DNA from: Sphingobium nicotianae
GTDB taxonomy: Bacteria > Pseudomonadota > Alphaproteobacteria > Sphingomonadales > Sphingomonadaceae
Assembly (NCBI RefSeq): GCF_018603885.1
Contig: NZ_JAHGAW010000005.1
Span: forward strand, 1-64,000
Reading direction: 5' to 3'
Length of the DNA stretch: 64,000 nucleotides
Position numbers and translations under genes: made by a program. The notes beneath the pieces are model-generated. The model did no database searches and was not told the DNA's origin. It saw only the letters and a list, made by a program, of their open reading frames with translations. Of this stretch, positions 1-9,196 are shown piece after piece; within the stretch, counting starts at the first letter, position 1; each line of letters begins with the position of its first letter.

Positions 1-101
1 ATAACCAGCACCGACCCCACACGAGCCTCGACGGACTCACGCCGGCGGAATATGCAACCCGGGCCGCAGAGGCCCATAACGCGAACAGAGCTAACTTATA
101 A
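1..101 (+). CDS. IS3-family transposase OrfB, C-terminal fragment
   Basis: Reading from base 3, the last 32 residues contain N-x-H-R-P-H-x-S-L-D-G-L-T-P-A-E-Y, the conserved tail of the DDE integrase core (rve domain) of IS3-family transposases, then a TAA stop at 99-101. Only this tail is inside the window, so whether the full gene is intact cannot be told. OrfB is normally made as an OrfAB fusion by frameshifting and cuts and joins the IS ends. Confidence 0.8.
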   Translation, partial: NQHRPHTSLDGLTPAEYATRAAEAHNANRANL

Positions 102-127
102 TCGCGGACAATCTGGGGAGCAGGTCA
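1..127 (+). mobile_element. IS3-family (IS407 group) insertion sequence, right end only
   Basis: The window opens inside an insertion sequence. A transposase C-terminus ends at 101. Twenty-six bases further on, the sequence GGGGAGCAGGTCA ends at 127; its reverse complement, TGACCTGCTCCCC, has the form of IS407-group terminal inverted repeats. The left end and any target-site duplication lie outside the window. The element sits at the edge of an integrase-bearing island, a common place for IS accumulation. Confidence 0.7.
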
Positions 128-445
128 GCCACGGAGCGTTGTTGGTGGATCGATATGCCCTCGGAAGGAGCGGATGCGGAGGGGAAATGGCTGTTGGGAC
201 TTTGCTTCCGAATTTGTCCTGAAACGAAGCAGATCACTGCCTACGAGAGATATGAATAGGGAGGCTCGAGGCGGAAGATAAAAGGCGATCACCTGTAACT
301 GGAGAGATCGCCTCCTTCCAACCTTGATAAAAGTCTCTCCTGGCTAGTCGTATCAGGACGAGCCAGGAGCGCAGGGACGACGGTCCAAATCAAAGTCATC
401 CGGTTATGAGACAGCCTGCACCCCGGCTGCTTAGCGGTTTAACGA
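128..445. other. Non-coding gap between IS end and integrase
   Basis: No convincing gene is visible in these 318 bases. Two hairpins can be drawn: GGCGATC at 284-290 with GATCGCC at 306-312, and a 9-bp stem at 337-345 with 361-369. No second copy of the tRNA-Glu 3' end is found here, so the far attachment site of the element is not in this stretch. Confidence 0.5.
330..369 (-). terminator. Candidate terminator of the integrase gene
   Basis: CTCCTGGCT (337-345) pairs perfectly with AGCCAGGAG (361-369). Read on the minus strand, the stem is followed by a short T-rich run (AGACTTTTATC), and it lies about 75 bases past the integrase stop. The T-tract is weak, so this is a moderate call. Confidence 0.4.
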
Positions 446-2365
446 TCAGCCATGTTTCGCGAAAAGGCGGGAAACGCGGTATCTGGCGCAGGCTACTACA
501 GCGTCCCAATTGACCCCTGCATATTCCAGTTTGTCAATGTCTTCCTTCAGGTCTTCGATACTGACACCCTGACCATATTTCCGTCCAACGCGACGGCCGT
601 CGGAATGCCCGTGCCACTGGTCGGCGCTCTGTTCGGAGACGCGCTGGCGTCGCGTTTCGCGCTTGCTGGTATGCCGCGTGCTGTAAAAGGCTTTGTCGCT
701 CGCATCGACGCCTAGTTCGTCCAATGCGTCGTTGATCTGCCTGGAGAGATATTTGTAGCGATCTCCATATTTATCGGCCTCAAGGTCTTCAAAAAGCCAT
801 TTGGCTTTACGGCTCTGCCGCAAGGCCACAAAATCCATGAAGCCGCCTTCTGCAATAATCCAGTGTAGTGGCACGTCACGGATGGAGCTGCCGGTCTTCT
901 GCTTGATCTGGGGCAGGTCCGTTTCGCCGCCAGTTGCAGAAGAACTGTTGCGAAAGCGAATAGTCGCAACTCCATCTTCCCTCACAACATCTTGCGGGCG
1001 AAGCTTGCAGTGTTCACCGGGGCGGGCGCCCTGAAAAGGCGCCATGAACATGATCCAGAACATCGTGTCGCTACACGCGTCCGGGTCAGTCATGTAGCGC
1101 GAGCCATAAATGGTCTGCATGTCCGCGTCCGAAAGGCGGTCGCGCTCGTGGCCGTTATACTGCGAGCCCGCGACCTCGATCTTGGTCGCTACATTTTTCG
1201 AGATCCATTCCCTTTCGATCGTTGCAATCTCCAAAAGGGAGCGGATCGCGGTCACATGCTTTTTCACCGACGCGGGTGCCAGCGTTCGTAGGCCTTGACG
1301 CTCGGCAAGCGCCACCTGATCACGAACCGGTAGTCTCGCGATGTTCTTTGCAGGACGGGTGGGCATGCCCTTAATAAGATCGCGGTAATCGATAACCATC
1401 GCCCGTGTAATACGGTCGAGCGGAATGTCGCCATGAACCTCAATAAAACGGTCTACTGCCAGCTTCCATTCGTCATAGGTCTTATGGACGTCGCTAGGTC
1501 TCAACCGGTGATTGACGCGCCACTGCGCAAGGCAATCGGAGAGATGATAGACGCCGGCAGTTGACGTTGTCGCCTCCGGTGCTGAGGCGGCGGCCTCATT
1601 GATGGCCATCTGCGGAATAAGTCGATCGATATTCTTTGGCCAGAACTGGAAGCGATGTTCGGCTAAATACCGCAGGACACATTCAGCCAAGGCATCGAAA
1701 AGCGGAGTTCGCATTTTCACGGACGCATTGGCAGCGCTAGCGATTAATAGAACCTCATACTCGGCGGCTGCCCAACTTCGCCGAGCCAGCAGGGCTCTTG
1801 CGATGTCGCGATTGGTGTAGCTCTGATAGCGCAGGTCGCCATCCAAAGCGCGCAAACGGGCTACGAACGCATCCTGCTCTTCTTTGTTGAGAAAGCCGAC
1901 AGGCGAGGCAGGAATATCATCCTCCCTTGGGTCCGCGATTTCTCCGGTCAGCTCAAGCTCCGCCAGATTGGCATGATCTCGGCCCCAAGTCAGTCGCGTC
2001 CTGTAAGCCAAAAACGTCAGCAAGCCATGCGCGACGTTGTCTTTCGCTGCCAAGAGGTCCGTAACGCCATCGTCATTCGCGCCCAGATTGCCTTTGGCCA
2101 GTGCGTCGAGGCCACGTTGGCAGATCGCCTTCGCCTCCCTGTCAACACACACGAGCTCTTCTGCTTCAAGTTGAGCCAGCAATGCACGAACTTCGCTCAG
2201 CTTTTCGGCATGCCTCAGGCGCGCGACATCGCGGTCCGTTGTCTCCAAGGAATATTTGAATTCGCGCTTGCCAACCCGGTCTCGAAATCGCTCTGGAACG
2301 GCCATGCGGAACCAGAAATATTTCGACCGTGGATTCTGCCAGATACCGGCCACAGGCAACCTCAT
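446..2365 (-). CDS. Tyrosine-type site-specific recombinase (integrase)
   Basis: About 639 residues. It catalyses integration and excision of a mobile element through a phosphotyrosine intermediate. An N-terminal segment (first ~60 residues, PRSKYFWFRMAVPERFR) resembles the DUF6538 leader of large proteobacterial integrases. A SAM-like core-binding segment is followed by the catalytic domain, with the first Arg in GARPGEHCKL, the box II Arg in YSTRHTSKRE, GHSDG, and a candidate nucleophile Tyr in RKYGQG. In box II the usual first His is Tyr, a variant seen in this group. I chose the ATG at 2365 because AGGGG lies 8 bases upstream; an in-frame start at 2401 is possible. The gene lies just beyond the 3' end of tRNA-Glu and its base composition is less GC-rich than its neighbours, consistent with acquisition. 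Confidence 0.9.
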   Translation of the reverse strand: MRLPVAGIWQNPRSKYFWFRMAVPERFRDRVGKREFKYSLETTDRDVARLRHAEKLSEVRALLAQLEAEELVCVDREAKAICQRGLDALAKGNLGANDDGVTDLLAAKDNVAHGLLTFLAYRTRLTWGRDHANLAELELTGEIADPREDDIPASPVGFLNKEEQDAFVARLRALDGDLRYQSYTNRDIARALLARRSWAAAEYEVLLIASAANASVKMRTPLFDALAECVLRYLAEHRFQFWPKNIDRLIPQMAINEAAASAPEATTSTAGVYHLSDCLAQWRVNHRLRPSDVHKTYDEWKLAVDRFIEVHGDIPLDRITRAMVIDYRDLIKGMPTRPAKNIARLPVRDQVALAERQGLRTLAPASVKKHVTAIRSLLEIATIEREWISKNVATKIEVAGSQYNGHERDRLSDADMQTIYGSRYMTDPDACSDTMFWIMFMAPFQGARPGEHCKLRPQDVVREDGVATIRFRNSSSATGGETDLPQIKQKTGSSIRDVPLHWIIAEGGFMDFVALRQSRKAKWLFEDLEADKYGDRYKYLSRQINDALDELGVDASDKAFYSTRHTSKRETRRQRVSEQSADQWHGHSDGRRVGRKYGQGVSIEDLKEDIDKLEYAGVNWDAVVACARYRVSRLFAKHG

Positions 2366-2386
2366 TTGTACCACCCCTTTGTACCA
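2365..2386 (-). promoter_or_regulatory. Tandem TTTGTACCAC repeats over the integrase start
   Basis: TTTGTACCAC occurs at 2365-2374 and again at 2377-2386, overlapping the ribosome-binding site and start codon of the integrase. Two close direct repeats here could be recombinase arm-type sites or an operator. Their role is inferred from position only. Confidence 0.35.
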
Positions 2387-2451
2387 CTGGGCAGTTAACA
2401 AATCGAGAAATTGCGGGTGTCCCGCGCAAAACCATGCTTCTGAAGGAAGGA

Positions 2452-2526
2452 TGGTGACCCCTACGGGAATCGAACCCGTGTTTCAGCCGTGAAAGGGCCG
2501 CGTCCTAACCGCTAGACGAAGGGGCC
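2452..2526 (-). tRNA. tRNA-Glu (anticodon TTC)
   Basis: The minus strand gives a full cloverleaf: acceptor GGCCCCT pairing with AGGGGTC, D-arm, anticodon arm with loop CTTTCAC (anticodon TTC), T-arm GGTTCGATTC, discriminator A and an encoded CCA at 2452-2454. Its 3' end points to the integrase at 2365, the usual arrangement when a tRNA 3' end is the attachment site of an integrative element. Confidence 0.95.
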
Positions 2527-2767
2527 ATGCCCGCCGGGGCGAGGCACCGGCGGCAAGTCCGGCGCCTATGCCGCGCGTTGCACGTCGAGGCAAGTCCTAA
2601 AACGCGCAACGAGCGGCATCGCCGCGCGGTGGATTCGTGCCGAAACCCGCATCTGCACCGGTCGCCGGCCCGGAGGACAGGCGAGGCCGGTGCATCAGGC
2701 AGCCTTTGCCCATGTCCCGCAAGGGAGGGAGCGGGGCCTGGGGCCGGAACGGGGAGGAGAGAGACCC

Positions 2768-2833
<66 letters not shown>

Positions 2834-2843
<10 letters not shown>

Positions 2844-3880
2844 CAGGGAGGGCTGCCTATAAGCGGCGACGAAACGCATTGCAATGCGTTTTCAACAGGC
2901 GATTTCCGATGCGGATACACGCGGCTTTTTGCGGTTCCCGCGCGGGCCGCTGCCTCGCCGAGCATCGCGTGCAGATCGGCGATGAGGCCGGCCCGGCCCG
3001 GATTTCCGTCCGGCAGGAAGGCCCACATCGAGACGCGGTGATGGAGCGTATAGAGCCACAGCGCGCCGTCGGGATCGCTATGGTCGATCGGCCCATAGCC
3101 CTCGCGGATCGGCACCGGGCTGACCGGATCGTCATGCGTGCAGCAGAACAGAGCCTTGGCGAGGTCGAACAAAGGATCGGCGCAGCGCGCATTGCCCCAG
3201 TCGATCAGGCCGGTGAGGTGGATCGTGCCCTGCGCGTCCCGATCGCCGATCAGGTTGCCCGGGTGGATGTCGTCATGGCAAAGCACCGCGCCTCCGCTCT
3301 CCGCCATCAGCGCCCGACGCTCGCAGACGGCCCGCTCGATCCGCCGGCCCAGATCGGGGTCGCCGTCGCGGTTGCGGTAGCGGCGGAACGCGTTGTCGAA
3401 CGTCGCCGCCATATAGCTCTCATTGTCGGGATGCGGCTCGTCGACGCCATTGGCGAAGACATGGCCATAGTGCGGCATCGCGATCCCATGGACCTGCCGC
3501 AGCAGCGCACCCGTCTGCCGATAGGCCTGCGGGAGGCTTGGATCGCCGCGAAAGTCCTTGAGCGGCGCGCCCGGCAGCCAGGTCAGCAGCGCCGCGCTGC
3601 TGGAGAAGTCGGTGCGATCATCGTCGAGCAGAAGGCAGGCCTGGACCGGGACGGGCAGCGCCTTGCCGGCGATCCAGTCCATGACCAGCCTTTCCTTGGC
3701 CGGCCGCCAGCGCGGTTCCGCCGCATAGGTCTTGAGCGCCAGTGTCTCGCCGCTGTCGAGGTCGATGCGATAGGCCACGGCCGTGCTGCTGCCGGTGAGG
3801 GGCGTTATCCCGACAGGCTGTGCACGGGGACGCGCGCGCTGGACCATGTCCAAGATCTGGCTCTCGCTGATCATGGACAT
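2834..3880 (-). CDS. Aminoglycoside phosphotransferase (APH)-fold kinase
   Basis: 348 residues. The protein-kinase-like fold of the APH/choline kinase superfamily is shown by a candidate ATP-binding Lys (K50, LALK), the Brenner motif HDDIHPGN at 202-209 with catalytic Asp, and the metal-binding Asp in LIDWGN (D227). Such proteins phosphorylate small hydroxylated molecules; the substrate here is unknown and antibiotic resistance should not be assumed. The stop codon (2834-2836) lies inside the tRNA-Ala gene, so mRNA and tRNA processing would compete on a shared transcript. The last ~25 residues look low in conservation and may be a read-on extension. Confidence 0.8.
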
Positions 3881-3895
3881 CGACGTGGTACAGGA

Positions 3896-5332
3896 TCAGC
3901 CGTCGAAGCCGACCGAGAGGAAGCCCGGCATCGGGCCGTTCCAGCCGTCGTCCGGTCCGTCGTCGTTGCGATTGTCGTTGCGCGGCGCGGGCTTGGCACG
4001 GCCTTTCTCGTTGCGCGGCGGCCGCTCCTCGCGCGTCGCGCGTGCCGGTGCAGGGTACTCCTCGCGGTCCTCGCGGCCCCGTGCAGGCGCGCGCTCGGTG
4101 CGCTCGGGCTTTGCGGCCTCGTCCTTCGTGCGCTCCGGCGCCGCCTTCTTGCCGCCCTTCGCGCCACCACGACCCGCGCGGCCACGCGGGGCATCCCCCT
4201 CGGCGGGAACGACATCGACGCCGGTGTCGAGCCGCGGGATCTTGGTGCCGATCAGCTTCTCGATATTCTCGACCGCCTCGGCATCGTTCCTGGTGACGAA
4301 GGTGAAGGCCTTGCCGGTGGCGCCAGCGCGGCCGGTGCGGCCGATGCGGTGGACATAGTCGTCCGGGTGCCAGGGTGCATCGAAATTGAAGACGTGGCTC
4401 ACGCCCTTGATGTCAAGCCCGCGCGCCGCGACGTCCGAGGCGACCAGCAGGTTGATCTCGCCGCTCTTGAACCGGTCGAGCTCGGCAATGCGCGAGGCCT
4501 GGTCGATGTCGCCATGAATCTCGCCCGACTTGTAGCCGTGGCGCTTGAGGCTCTGGTTGAGCTCGCGCACCATCGTCTTGCGGTTGCAGAAGATGATCGC
4601 GCTGTCGACGCCTTCGCTCGCGAGCAGTTTGCGCAGCATCTCGCGCTTGTCGCGCTCGGCGACGGGGACGAGCATCTGGGCGATGTTCGCGCCCGCCGTC
4701 GCGGGCCGGGCGACTTCGATCGACTTGGGATTGCTCAGGAACTTGTCGGCCAGCTTCTTGATCACCGGCGGCATGGTCGCCGAGAAGAGCAGGGTCTGGC
4801 GCTGCGCCGGCAGCTTGGTGCAGATTTCCTCGATGTCCGGGATGAAGCCCATGTCGAGCATCCGGTCCGCCTCGTCGATCACCAGCAGCGAGCAGCCGTT
4901 GAGCATGATCTTGCCGCGGCCGAACAGGTCCATGAGGCGTCCCGGCGTCGCGATCAGCACGTCGACGCCCTTTTCGAGCGCGGCGAGCTGGTCGCCCATC
5001 GACACGCCGCCGATCAGCAGGGCCATCGTGAGCTTGTGATATTTGCCGTATTTCTCGAAATTCTCGGCGACCTGCGCGGCCAGTTCGCGCGTCGGCTCGA
5101 GGATCAGGCTGCGCGGCATGCGCGCGCGGCTGCGGCCCTCCGCCAGAATATCGATCATCGGCAGCACGAAGCTTGCCGTCTTTCCGGTGCCCGTCTGGGC
5201 GATGCCGACGATGTCGCGCATCATCAGCACCGACGGGATCGCCTGCGCCTGGATCGGCGTCGCCTCGGTATAGCCAGCCTCTGCGACGGCTTTCAACAAT
5301 TCGTCTGACAGGCCGAGATCGGCAAAGAGCAT
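3896..5332 (-). CDS. rhlE: DEAD-box ATP-dependent RNA helicase, RhlE type
   Basis: 478 residues from the ATG at 5332, chosen because GGA stands seven bases upstream and the protein then begins at the typical MLFADLGLS. It unwinds short RNA duplexes, likely in ribosome assembly or mRNA decay. Motifs in order: Q motif (TPIQ, ~25-28), Walker A AQTGTGKT (45-52), PTRELA, GG, TPGR, DEAD (153-156), SAT (183-185), then the helicase C domain with ARGLDIKGVSHV and HRIGRTGRAG. The C-terminal ~110 residues are a basic, Arg/Glu/Pro-rich low-complexity tail, normal for RhlE of cold-adapted or ribosome-associated types. It stands alone, 15 bases downstream of the kinase start. Confidence 0.92.
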   Translation of the reverse strand: MLFADLGLSDELLKAVAEAGYTEATPIQAQAIPSVLMMRDIVGIAQTGTGKTASFVLPMIDILAEGRSRARMPRSLILEPTRELAAQVAENFEKYGKYHKLTMALLIGGVSMGDQLAALEKGVDVLIATPGRLMDLFGRGKIMLNGCSLLVIDEADRMLDMGFIPDIEEICTKLPAQRQTLLFSATMPPVIKKLADKFLSNPKSIEVARPATAGANIAQMLVPVAERDKREMLRKLLASEGVDSAIIFCNRKTMVRELNQSLKRHGYKSGEIHGDIDQASRIAELDRFKSGEINLLVASDVAARGLDIKGVSHVFNFDAPWHPDDYVHRIGRTGRAGATGKAFTFVTRNDAEAVENIEKLIGTKIPRLDTGVDVVPAEGDAPRGRAGRGGAKGGKKAAPERTKDEAAKPERTERAPARGREDREEYPAPARATREERPPRNEKGRAKPAPRNDNRNDDGPDDGWNGPMPGFLSVGFDG

Positions 5333-5466
5333 TGAGGTTCCGTGATGTTGGAGAGCGCAACAGGGCTGGGCGGCGTTATGAAAACGCGCGCGGTCAACCG
5401 CTCGCGCCATGAGCAACAGCGCGGCTCATGTCAAGAAATTCCGGGCCATGCGGGGGCGGAGATGTG

Positions 5467-5970
5467 ATGTTCGTGCCATCCGGGCTTCTCCCGGGCGCGG
5501 CTTGGCCCTATTCGGCTGGCATGACCGCGATCCTGCGCACCGCCACTCAGGCCGATCTGGCCCCCATGCAGGCGCTCTATCGGCATCTCGATCCGGATGC
5601 GCCGCCGGCCGATCCGGCAGCGGCGGAGGCGGCTTTGGAGGCGCTGCTGGCCTCGCGGCTCGCCCATCTGCTGGTCGCCGATCAGGCGGGCGTGCTCGTC
5701 GCCTCCTGCCTGCTGCTCGTCATTCCCAATCTGACGCGGGGCGTGCGCCCTTTCGCGATTATCGAGAATGTCGTCACTCATGCCGATTTCCGCCGCCAGG
5801 GCCTGGCGACCCGCCTGCTGCACCTCGCGCAGGAGCGCGCGCGGGCGGCCGGTTGCTACAAGCTGATGCTGGCCGCGGGCCGCCGCGAGGAAGGCATATT
5901 GCGTTTCTATGAACGGGCCGGCTTCACGCGGGGCGGCAAGACCTTCTTCGAGATGCGCTGGCTGGATTGA
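5467..5970 (+). CDS. GNAT-family N-acetyltransferase
   Basis: GCN5-related acetyltransferase, about 167 residues from 5467, or 149 if translation begins at the ATG at 5521. The acetyl-CoA pyrophosphate-binding motif is FRRQGLATRLLHLA, followed by RFYERAGF near the C-terminus. I kept 5467 because GGAG lies five bases upstream, whereas 5521 has no clear ribosome-binding site although it gives the more usual GNAT N-terminus (MTAILRTATQADL). The acceptor substrate is not predictable. Confidence 0.85.
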   Translation: MFVPSGLLPGAAWPYSAGMTAILRTATQADLAPMQALYRHLDPDAPPADPAAAEAALEALLASRLAHLLVADQAGVLVASCLLLVIPNLTRGVRPFAIIENVVTHADFRRQGLATRLLHLAQERARAAGCYKLMLAAGRREEGILRFYERAGFTRGGKTFFEMRWLD

Positions 5971-5994
5971 TCCGCACGGCCGGTGGGGTTGCGG

Positions 5995-6555
5995 CTATCT
6001 GTCGTCCTCATCTTCGTCGCGCCGCTCCGGCTCGAGCCTGGAGAATTTCTCGATCTCGCAGGTTGATCCGTTGCGAGCGTGAAGCACGTCGCGGCCCGCG
6101 CACAGCGCGCCGTCCCTGTCCGGCTGGATGTAGAAGCCCGCATAGAAATCCGCCGACCGGCAGGCGCGGCCGAAATGCGCGCGGAACGCTTCGTTGTTCA
6201 GCGTGAGCATCGTCACGCCGGTCTGCGTGGTGATGCTGGCGCCGCGAATCCGGTTGAGCGGCAGGCATTTGGGGCCCTTCTTCTCTTTCCACCGGATCGG
6301 CGGCGGCGGGGGGGGAGGGGGCAGGCCATTCTCGGTCACCGAGGCTGGCCGGGAGGGGCGCTGCCGGATCGTCGGAATGCGGATGATGACGCGCTGCTCG
6401 ATGGTGACTTGCGACCATTGCGATCCCCGCGCGTTGGGCGGCGGGGCAGGGGCGTCGTCCCCGTCCGGCGCGGCTTTCGCGCCGGATGCGAGCAGGATCG
6501 GCAGGAGAAGAGACGTCGTGATCGCTGGCAATGATCGAACCCCAGGGTAGAGCAT
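5995..6555 (-). CDS. Secreted proline-rich protein of unknown function
   Basis: 186 residues with an N-terminal signal peptide (hydrophobic stretch LPAITTSLLLPILLASGAKA, cleavage near residue 28). Residues ~80-90 hold a run of eight prolines encoded by a G8 tract on the plus strand, and four Cys follow in the C-terminal half, suggesting disulfides in the periplasm. The tail is very acidic and basic (ERRDEDEDDR). I recognise no named domain; similar small exported proteins occur in sphingomonads. Confidence 0.65.
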   Translation of the reverse strand: MLYPGVRSLPAITTSLLLPILLASGAKAAPDGDDAPAPPPNARGSQWSQVTIEQRVIIRIPTIRQRPSRPASVTENGLPPPPPPPPIRWKEKKGPKCLPLNRIRGASITTQTGVTMLTLNNEAFRAHFGRACRSADFYAGFYIQPDRDGALCAGRDVLHARNGSTCEIEKFSRLEPERRDEDEDDR

Positions 6556-6680
6556 GCCTTAGCGGTTCGAGCTTGAACAGTCGATTAATTGACGGGCGGC
6601 TTTGGACGAGGCTGTCCTGCGTGGCCTTTTCCGTACCCCCCCCTCTGGCCTTGACCCGAGCAAGGCGGCATAAGGCCCGC

Positions 6681-8129
6681 ATGATCTCAGCCGCCACTCT
6701 GGACGCCTTTCGTGCCATTGCCGGTCCCAAGGGACTGATCGAGGATCGCGATCTGATCGCGCCCTGGCTCGAGGACTGGCGCGGTAAATATCATGGCGAG
6801 GCGGCGGCGATCCTGATGCCGCGCACCACGGCGGAAGTCGCCGCGATGGTGCGCACGGCCAACGACCTTGGCGTGCCGCTCGTGCCGCAGGGCGGCAACA
6901 CCTCGATGGTCGGCGGCGCCACGCCCCCCGTGGACGGCAGTGCGCTCATCCTCTCGACGCGCGCGATGAACCATATCCGCAGCATCGACATCGCCGCCAA
7001 TCTCGCCATTTGCGAGGCCGGTGTCATTCTCTCCAATCTCCACGAGGCGGCCGAGAAAGCCGGCCGGCGCTTTCCGCTCAGCCTCGGCGCCAAGGGCTCG
7101 GCGACGATCGGCGGCCTGATCTCGACCAATGCCGGCGGCACCCAGGTGTTGCGCCACGGCACGATGCGCGCGCTGGTCGAGGGGATCGAGGCGGTGCTAC
7201 CCGATGGCGCGATCCATAACGGCATCGCCGCGCTCAAGAAGGACAATCGCGGCTATGATCTCAAGCAGCTCCTGATCGGGGCGGAAGGGACGATCGGCAT
7301 CGTAACCGCCGCCAGCCTGCGCCTCGCGCCCGCCATCGCCGATCGCGCCGTGGCGTGGGTCGGCGTGACCGATCCCGAGCAGGCGCTCGCGCTCCTGCGC
7401 CATATGGAGGCGCAGGTCGGGCCGGTGGTCGAGGGGTTCGAGGTGATGGCAGCCGACACGCTGCGCTTCGTGCTCGACGTCATCCCCGGCACACGCCAGC
7501 CGATCGAGACGGTGACGCCCTGGAACGCGCTGATCGAAATCGATCTGGATGCCGCCGCCGATGGCCCGGGCGCGCATGACCGCATGGAAGCGGCACTCGC
7601 CGCCGCCTTCGAGCGCGGCCTGGTCGTCGACGCCGCGATCGCCGCCAACGAGGCGCAGGCGGAGCAGTTCTGGCGGATGCGCGAGAGCGCCTCGGAGGCC
7701 GAGCGGTCGCAGGGGCCGGCACTGCAGTTCGACGTCAGTGTACCGATCGCGCTGATGCCGCGCTTCATGGTCGAGGCGGCGGCGGCCTGCGAGGCGCGCT
7801 TTCCGGGCGCGACGGCCTCGTCCTTCGGACATCTCGGCGATGGCAATGTCCATTATCATGTCCGCGCGCCGCAGGGTGAAGGGCCGGGCAGGGGCGCCGA
7901 CTGGATCGCCACGACCGGCGCGGAAGCGACGCGCTTCGTCAATGATCTGGTGGTGTCGATGGGCGGCTCCATCTCGGCCGAGCATGGCATCGGCCAGATG
8001 AAGATCGACGAGTTCGCGCGACTGACCGCGCCGGCCCAGCTCAATGCGGTGCGCGCGATCAAGCGGGCGTTAGATCCGCACGGGCTGTTCAATCCGGGTA
8101 AACTCGTGCCTCTTGCCTCTGCCAGTTGA
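6681..8129 (+). CDS. FAD-linked oxidase (GlcD / D-2-hydroxyacid dehydrogenase type)
   Basis: 482 residues of the VAO/PCMH flavoprotein family. The PCMH FAD-binding domain (residues ~35-215) has VPQGGNTSMVGGA and NAGGTQVLRHG; the C-terminal FAD-oxidase domain has FGHLGDGNVHYHV (metal and substrate site) and SAEHGIGQMK. Enzymes with this layout oxidise D-lactate, glycolate or D-2-hydroxyglutarate and pass electrons to quinone or ETF. The start at 6681 is supported by the family N-terminus; an in-frame open reading extends to 6531 but overlaps the divergent gene's promoter. Monocistronic. Confidence 0.88.
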   Translation: MISAATLDAFRAIAGPKGLIEDRDLIAPWLEDWRGKYHGEAAAILMPRTTAEVAAMVRTANDLGVPLVPQGGNTSMVGGATPPVDGSALILSTRAMNHIRSIDIAANLAICEAGVILSNLHEAAEKAGRRFPLSLGAKGSATIGGLISTNAGGTQVLRHGTMRALVEGIEAVLPDGAIHNGIAALKKDNRGYDLKQLLIGAEGTIGIVTAASLRLAPAIADRAVAWVGVTDPEQALALLRHMEAQVGPVVEGFEVMAADTLRFVLDVIPGTRQPIETVTPWNALIEIDLDAAADGPGAHDRMEAALAAAFERGLVVDAAIAANEAQAEQFWRMRESASEAERSQGPALQFDVSVPIALMPRFMVEAAAACEARFPGATASSFGHLGDGNVHYHVRAPQGEGPGRGADWIATTGAEATRFVNDLVVSMGGSISAEHGIGQMKIDEFARLTAPAQLNAVRAIKRALDPHGLFNPGKLVPLASAS

Positions 8130-8207
8130 CCCCATTATGGCCGTCCGTCGATCAGCCCGCCCATCGGGTGACGCGCTGTTTTAAGCCCGTTTCAGGAGAC
8201 CGATGCC

Positions 8208-8987
8208 ATGGCCAGCGCGCCACAGACCCAGACTTTGCCCATGCTCTACAACGACCTGGTGCCGCTCAATGTGGAGATGCACAGCAACTTCAAGGTCCGC
8301 GTCGAGAACAAGGCGCCTTATATTGTCGGTGTCCACGCGGTGCCCCTGACGATCGAGGAATTCGCGCCCTGCCAGCGCTTCATGCCGATCGTCTTCTCCG
8401 CCGGCGACAATCCCGTGCCGCTGGCGCTGATGGGCCTCAACGAGGGCGCCAACACGCTGGTCGATGCCGAGGGCAAGCTGCACCGCGAGGATGGCTATGT
8501 GCCAGCCTATGTCCGCCGCTATCCCTGGATGTTGGTGCGCCTCGATCCGGAGAAGGACGAGATGTCGCTCTGCTTCGATCCGACCTGCGACATGATCGGC
8601 GAGTTCGAGGAGGGTGAGCCGCTCATCGCCGATGGCGAAGCGACGCAGATGACCAAGGATCTGCTGCAGTTCTGCGAGCAGTTCGAGGAATCGGCCGCCC
8701 GCACCAATATGTTCATGACCGAGCTCAAGGAAACCGGCCTGTTGATGGATGGCGAGCTTTCCATCCAGATTCCGGAGAGCAACGATCCGTTCGTCTATCG
8801 TGGCTTCCTGATGGTCAATGAGGAGAAGCTGCGCGAGCTGCGCGGTGATCAGCTCCGCAAGATGATGCAGAATGGCATGCTGCCGCTGCTCTACGCGCAT
8901 CTCTTCTCGCTGCAGAACATGACCGACATCTTCAACCGGCAGCGCGCGCAGGGCCTCGGCCCGGTGCCGGCCTTCCAGATCAGCTGA
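8208..8987 (+). CDS. SapC family protein
   Basis: 259 residues matching the SapC family (Pfam SapC), found widely in sphingomonads and other alphaproteobacteria. Typical features are YVPAYVRRYPW near residue 105, and the C-terminal stretch ending in HLFSLQNM. There is no signal peptide or membrane helix. The name comes from S-layer related work but the biochemical role is not established. A good ribosome-binding site (CAGGAGAC) lies upstream of 8208. Confidence 0.85.
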   Translation: MASAPQTQTLPMLYNDLVPLNVEMHSNFKVRVENKAPYIVGVHAVPLTIEEFAPCQRFMPIVFSAGDNPVPLALMGLNEGANTLVDAEGKLHREDGYVPAYVRRYPWMLVRLDPEKDEMSLCFDPTCDMIGEFEEGEPLIADGEATQMTKDLLQFCEQFEESAARTNMFMTELKETGLLMDGELSIQIPESNDPFVYRGFLMVNEEKLRELRGDQLRKMMQNGMLPLLYAHLFSLQNMTDIFNRQRAQGLGPVPAFQIS

Positions 8988-9161
8988 TCGGCGCGGCGGG
9001 TCGGGAGTTTCGGCTCCCGACTCGGGCCTGTTAAGAATTTATCCGGGCTGATGATCCACCGCCCTGCTGCTGTTGCGAGCAGGATGCGCGGAAGTGCGCG
9101 AGTCGCCTGTGTCATCGCATTGACATAATCAACTATTTGGACGGTCATCACGACACCGCCC

Positions 9162-9190
9162 TTGTAATAGCGGCAGGCCGGGCCTATTTT
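9162..9190 (+). promoter_or_regulatory. Candidate sigma-70 promoter of the sRNA
   Basis: TTGTAA (9162-9167) and TATTTT (9185-9190) are separated by exactly 17 bases, each matching four of six consensus positions. They would start transcription near 9197, just ahead of the hairpins of the candidate sRNA. Confidence 0.45.
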
Positions 9191-9196
9191 GGCGTG

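Noticed and set aside
128..445. Second attachment site (duplicate of the tRNA-Glu 3' end)
   Set aside because: No match to the tRNA 3' end was found left of the integrase within the window.
2879..5308. Long open frame on the plus strand opposite the kinase and helicase genes
   Set aside because: It is antisense to two genes with clear catalytic motifs and shows only Arg/Ala/His-rich, motif-free translation, the usual GC-rich mirror frame.
6301..6320. G8 tract in the secreted proline-rich gene as a phase-variation site
   Set aside because: It only encodes a run of prolines in a disordered linker and is shorter than typical slippage tracts.
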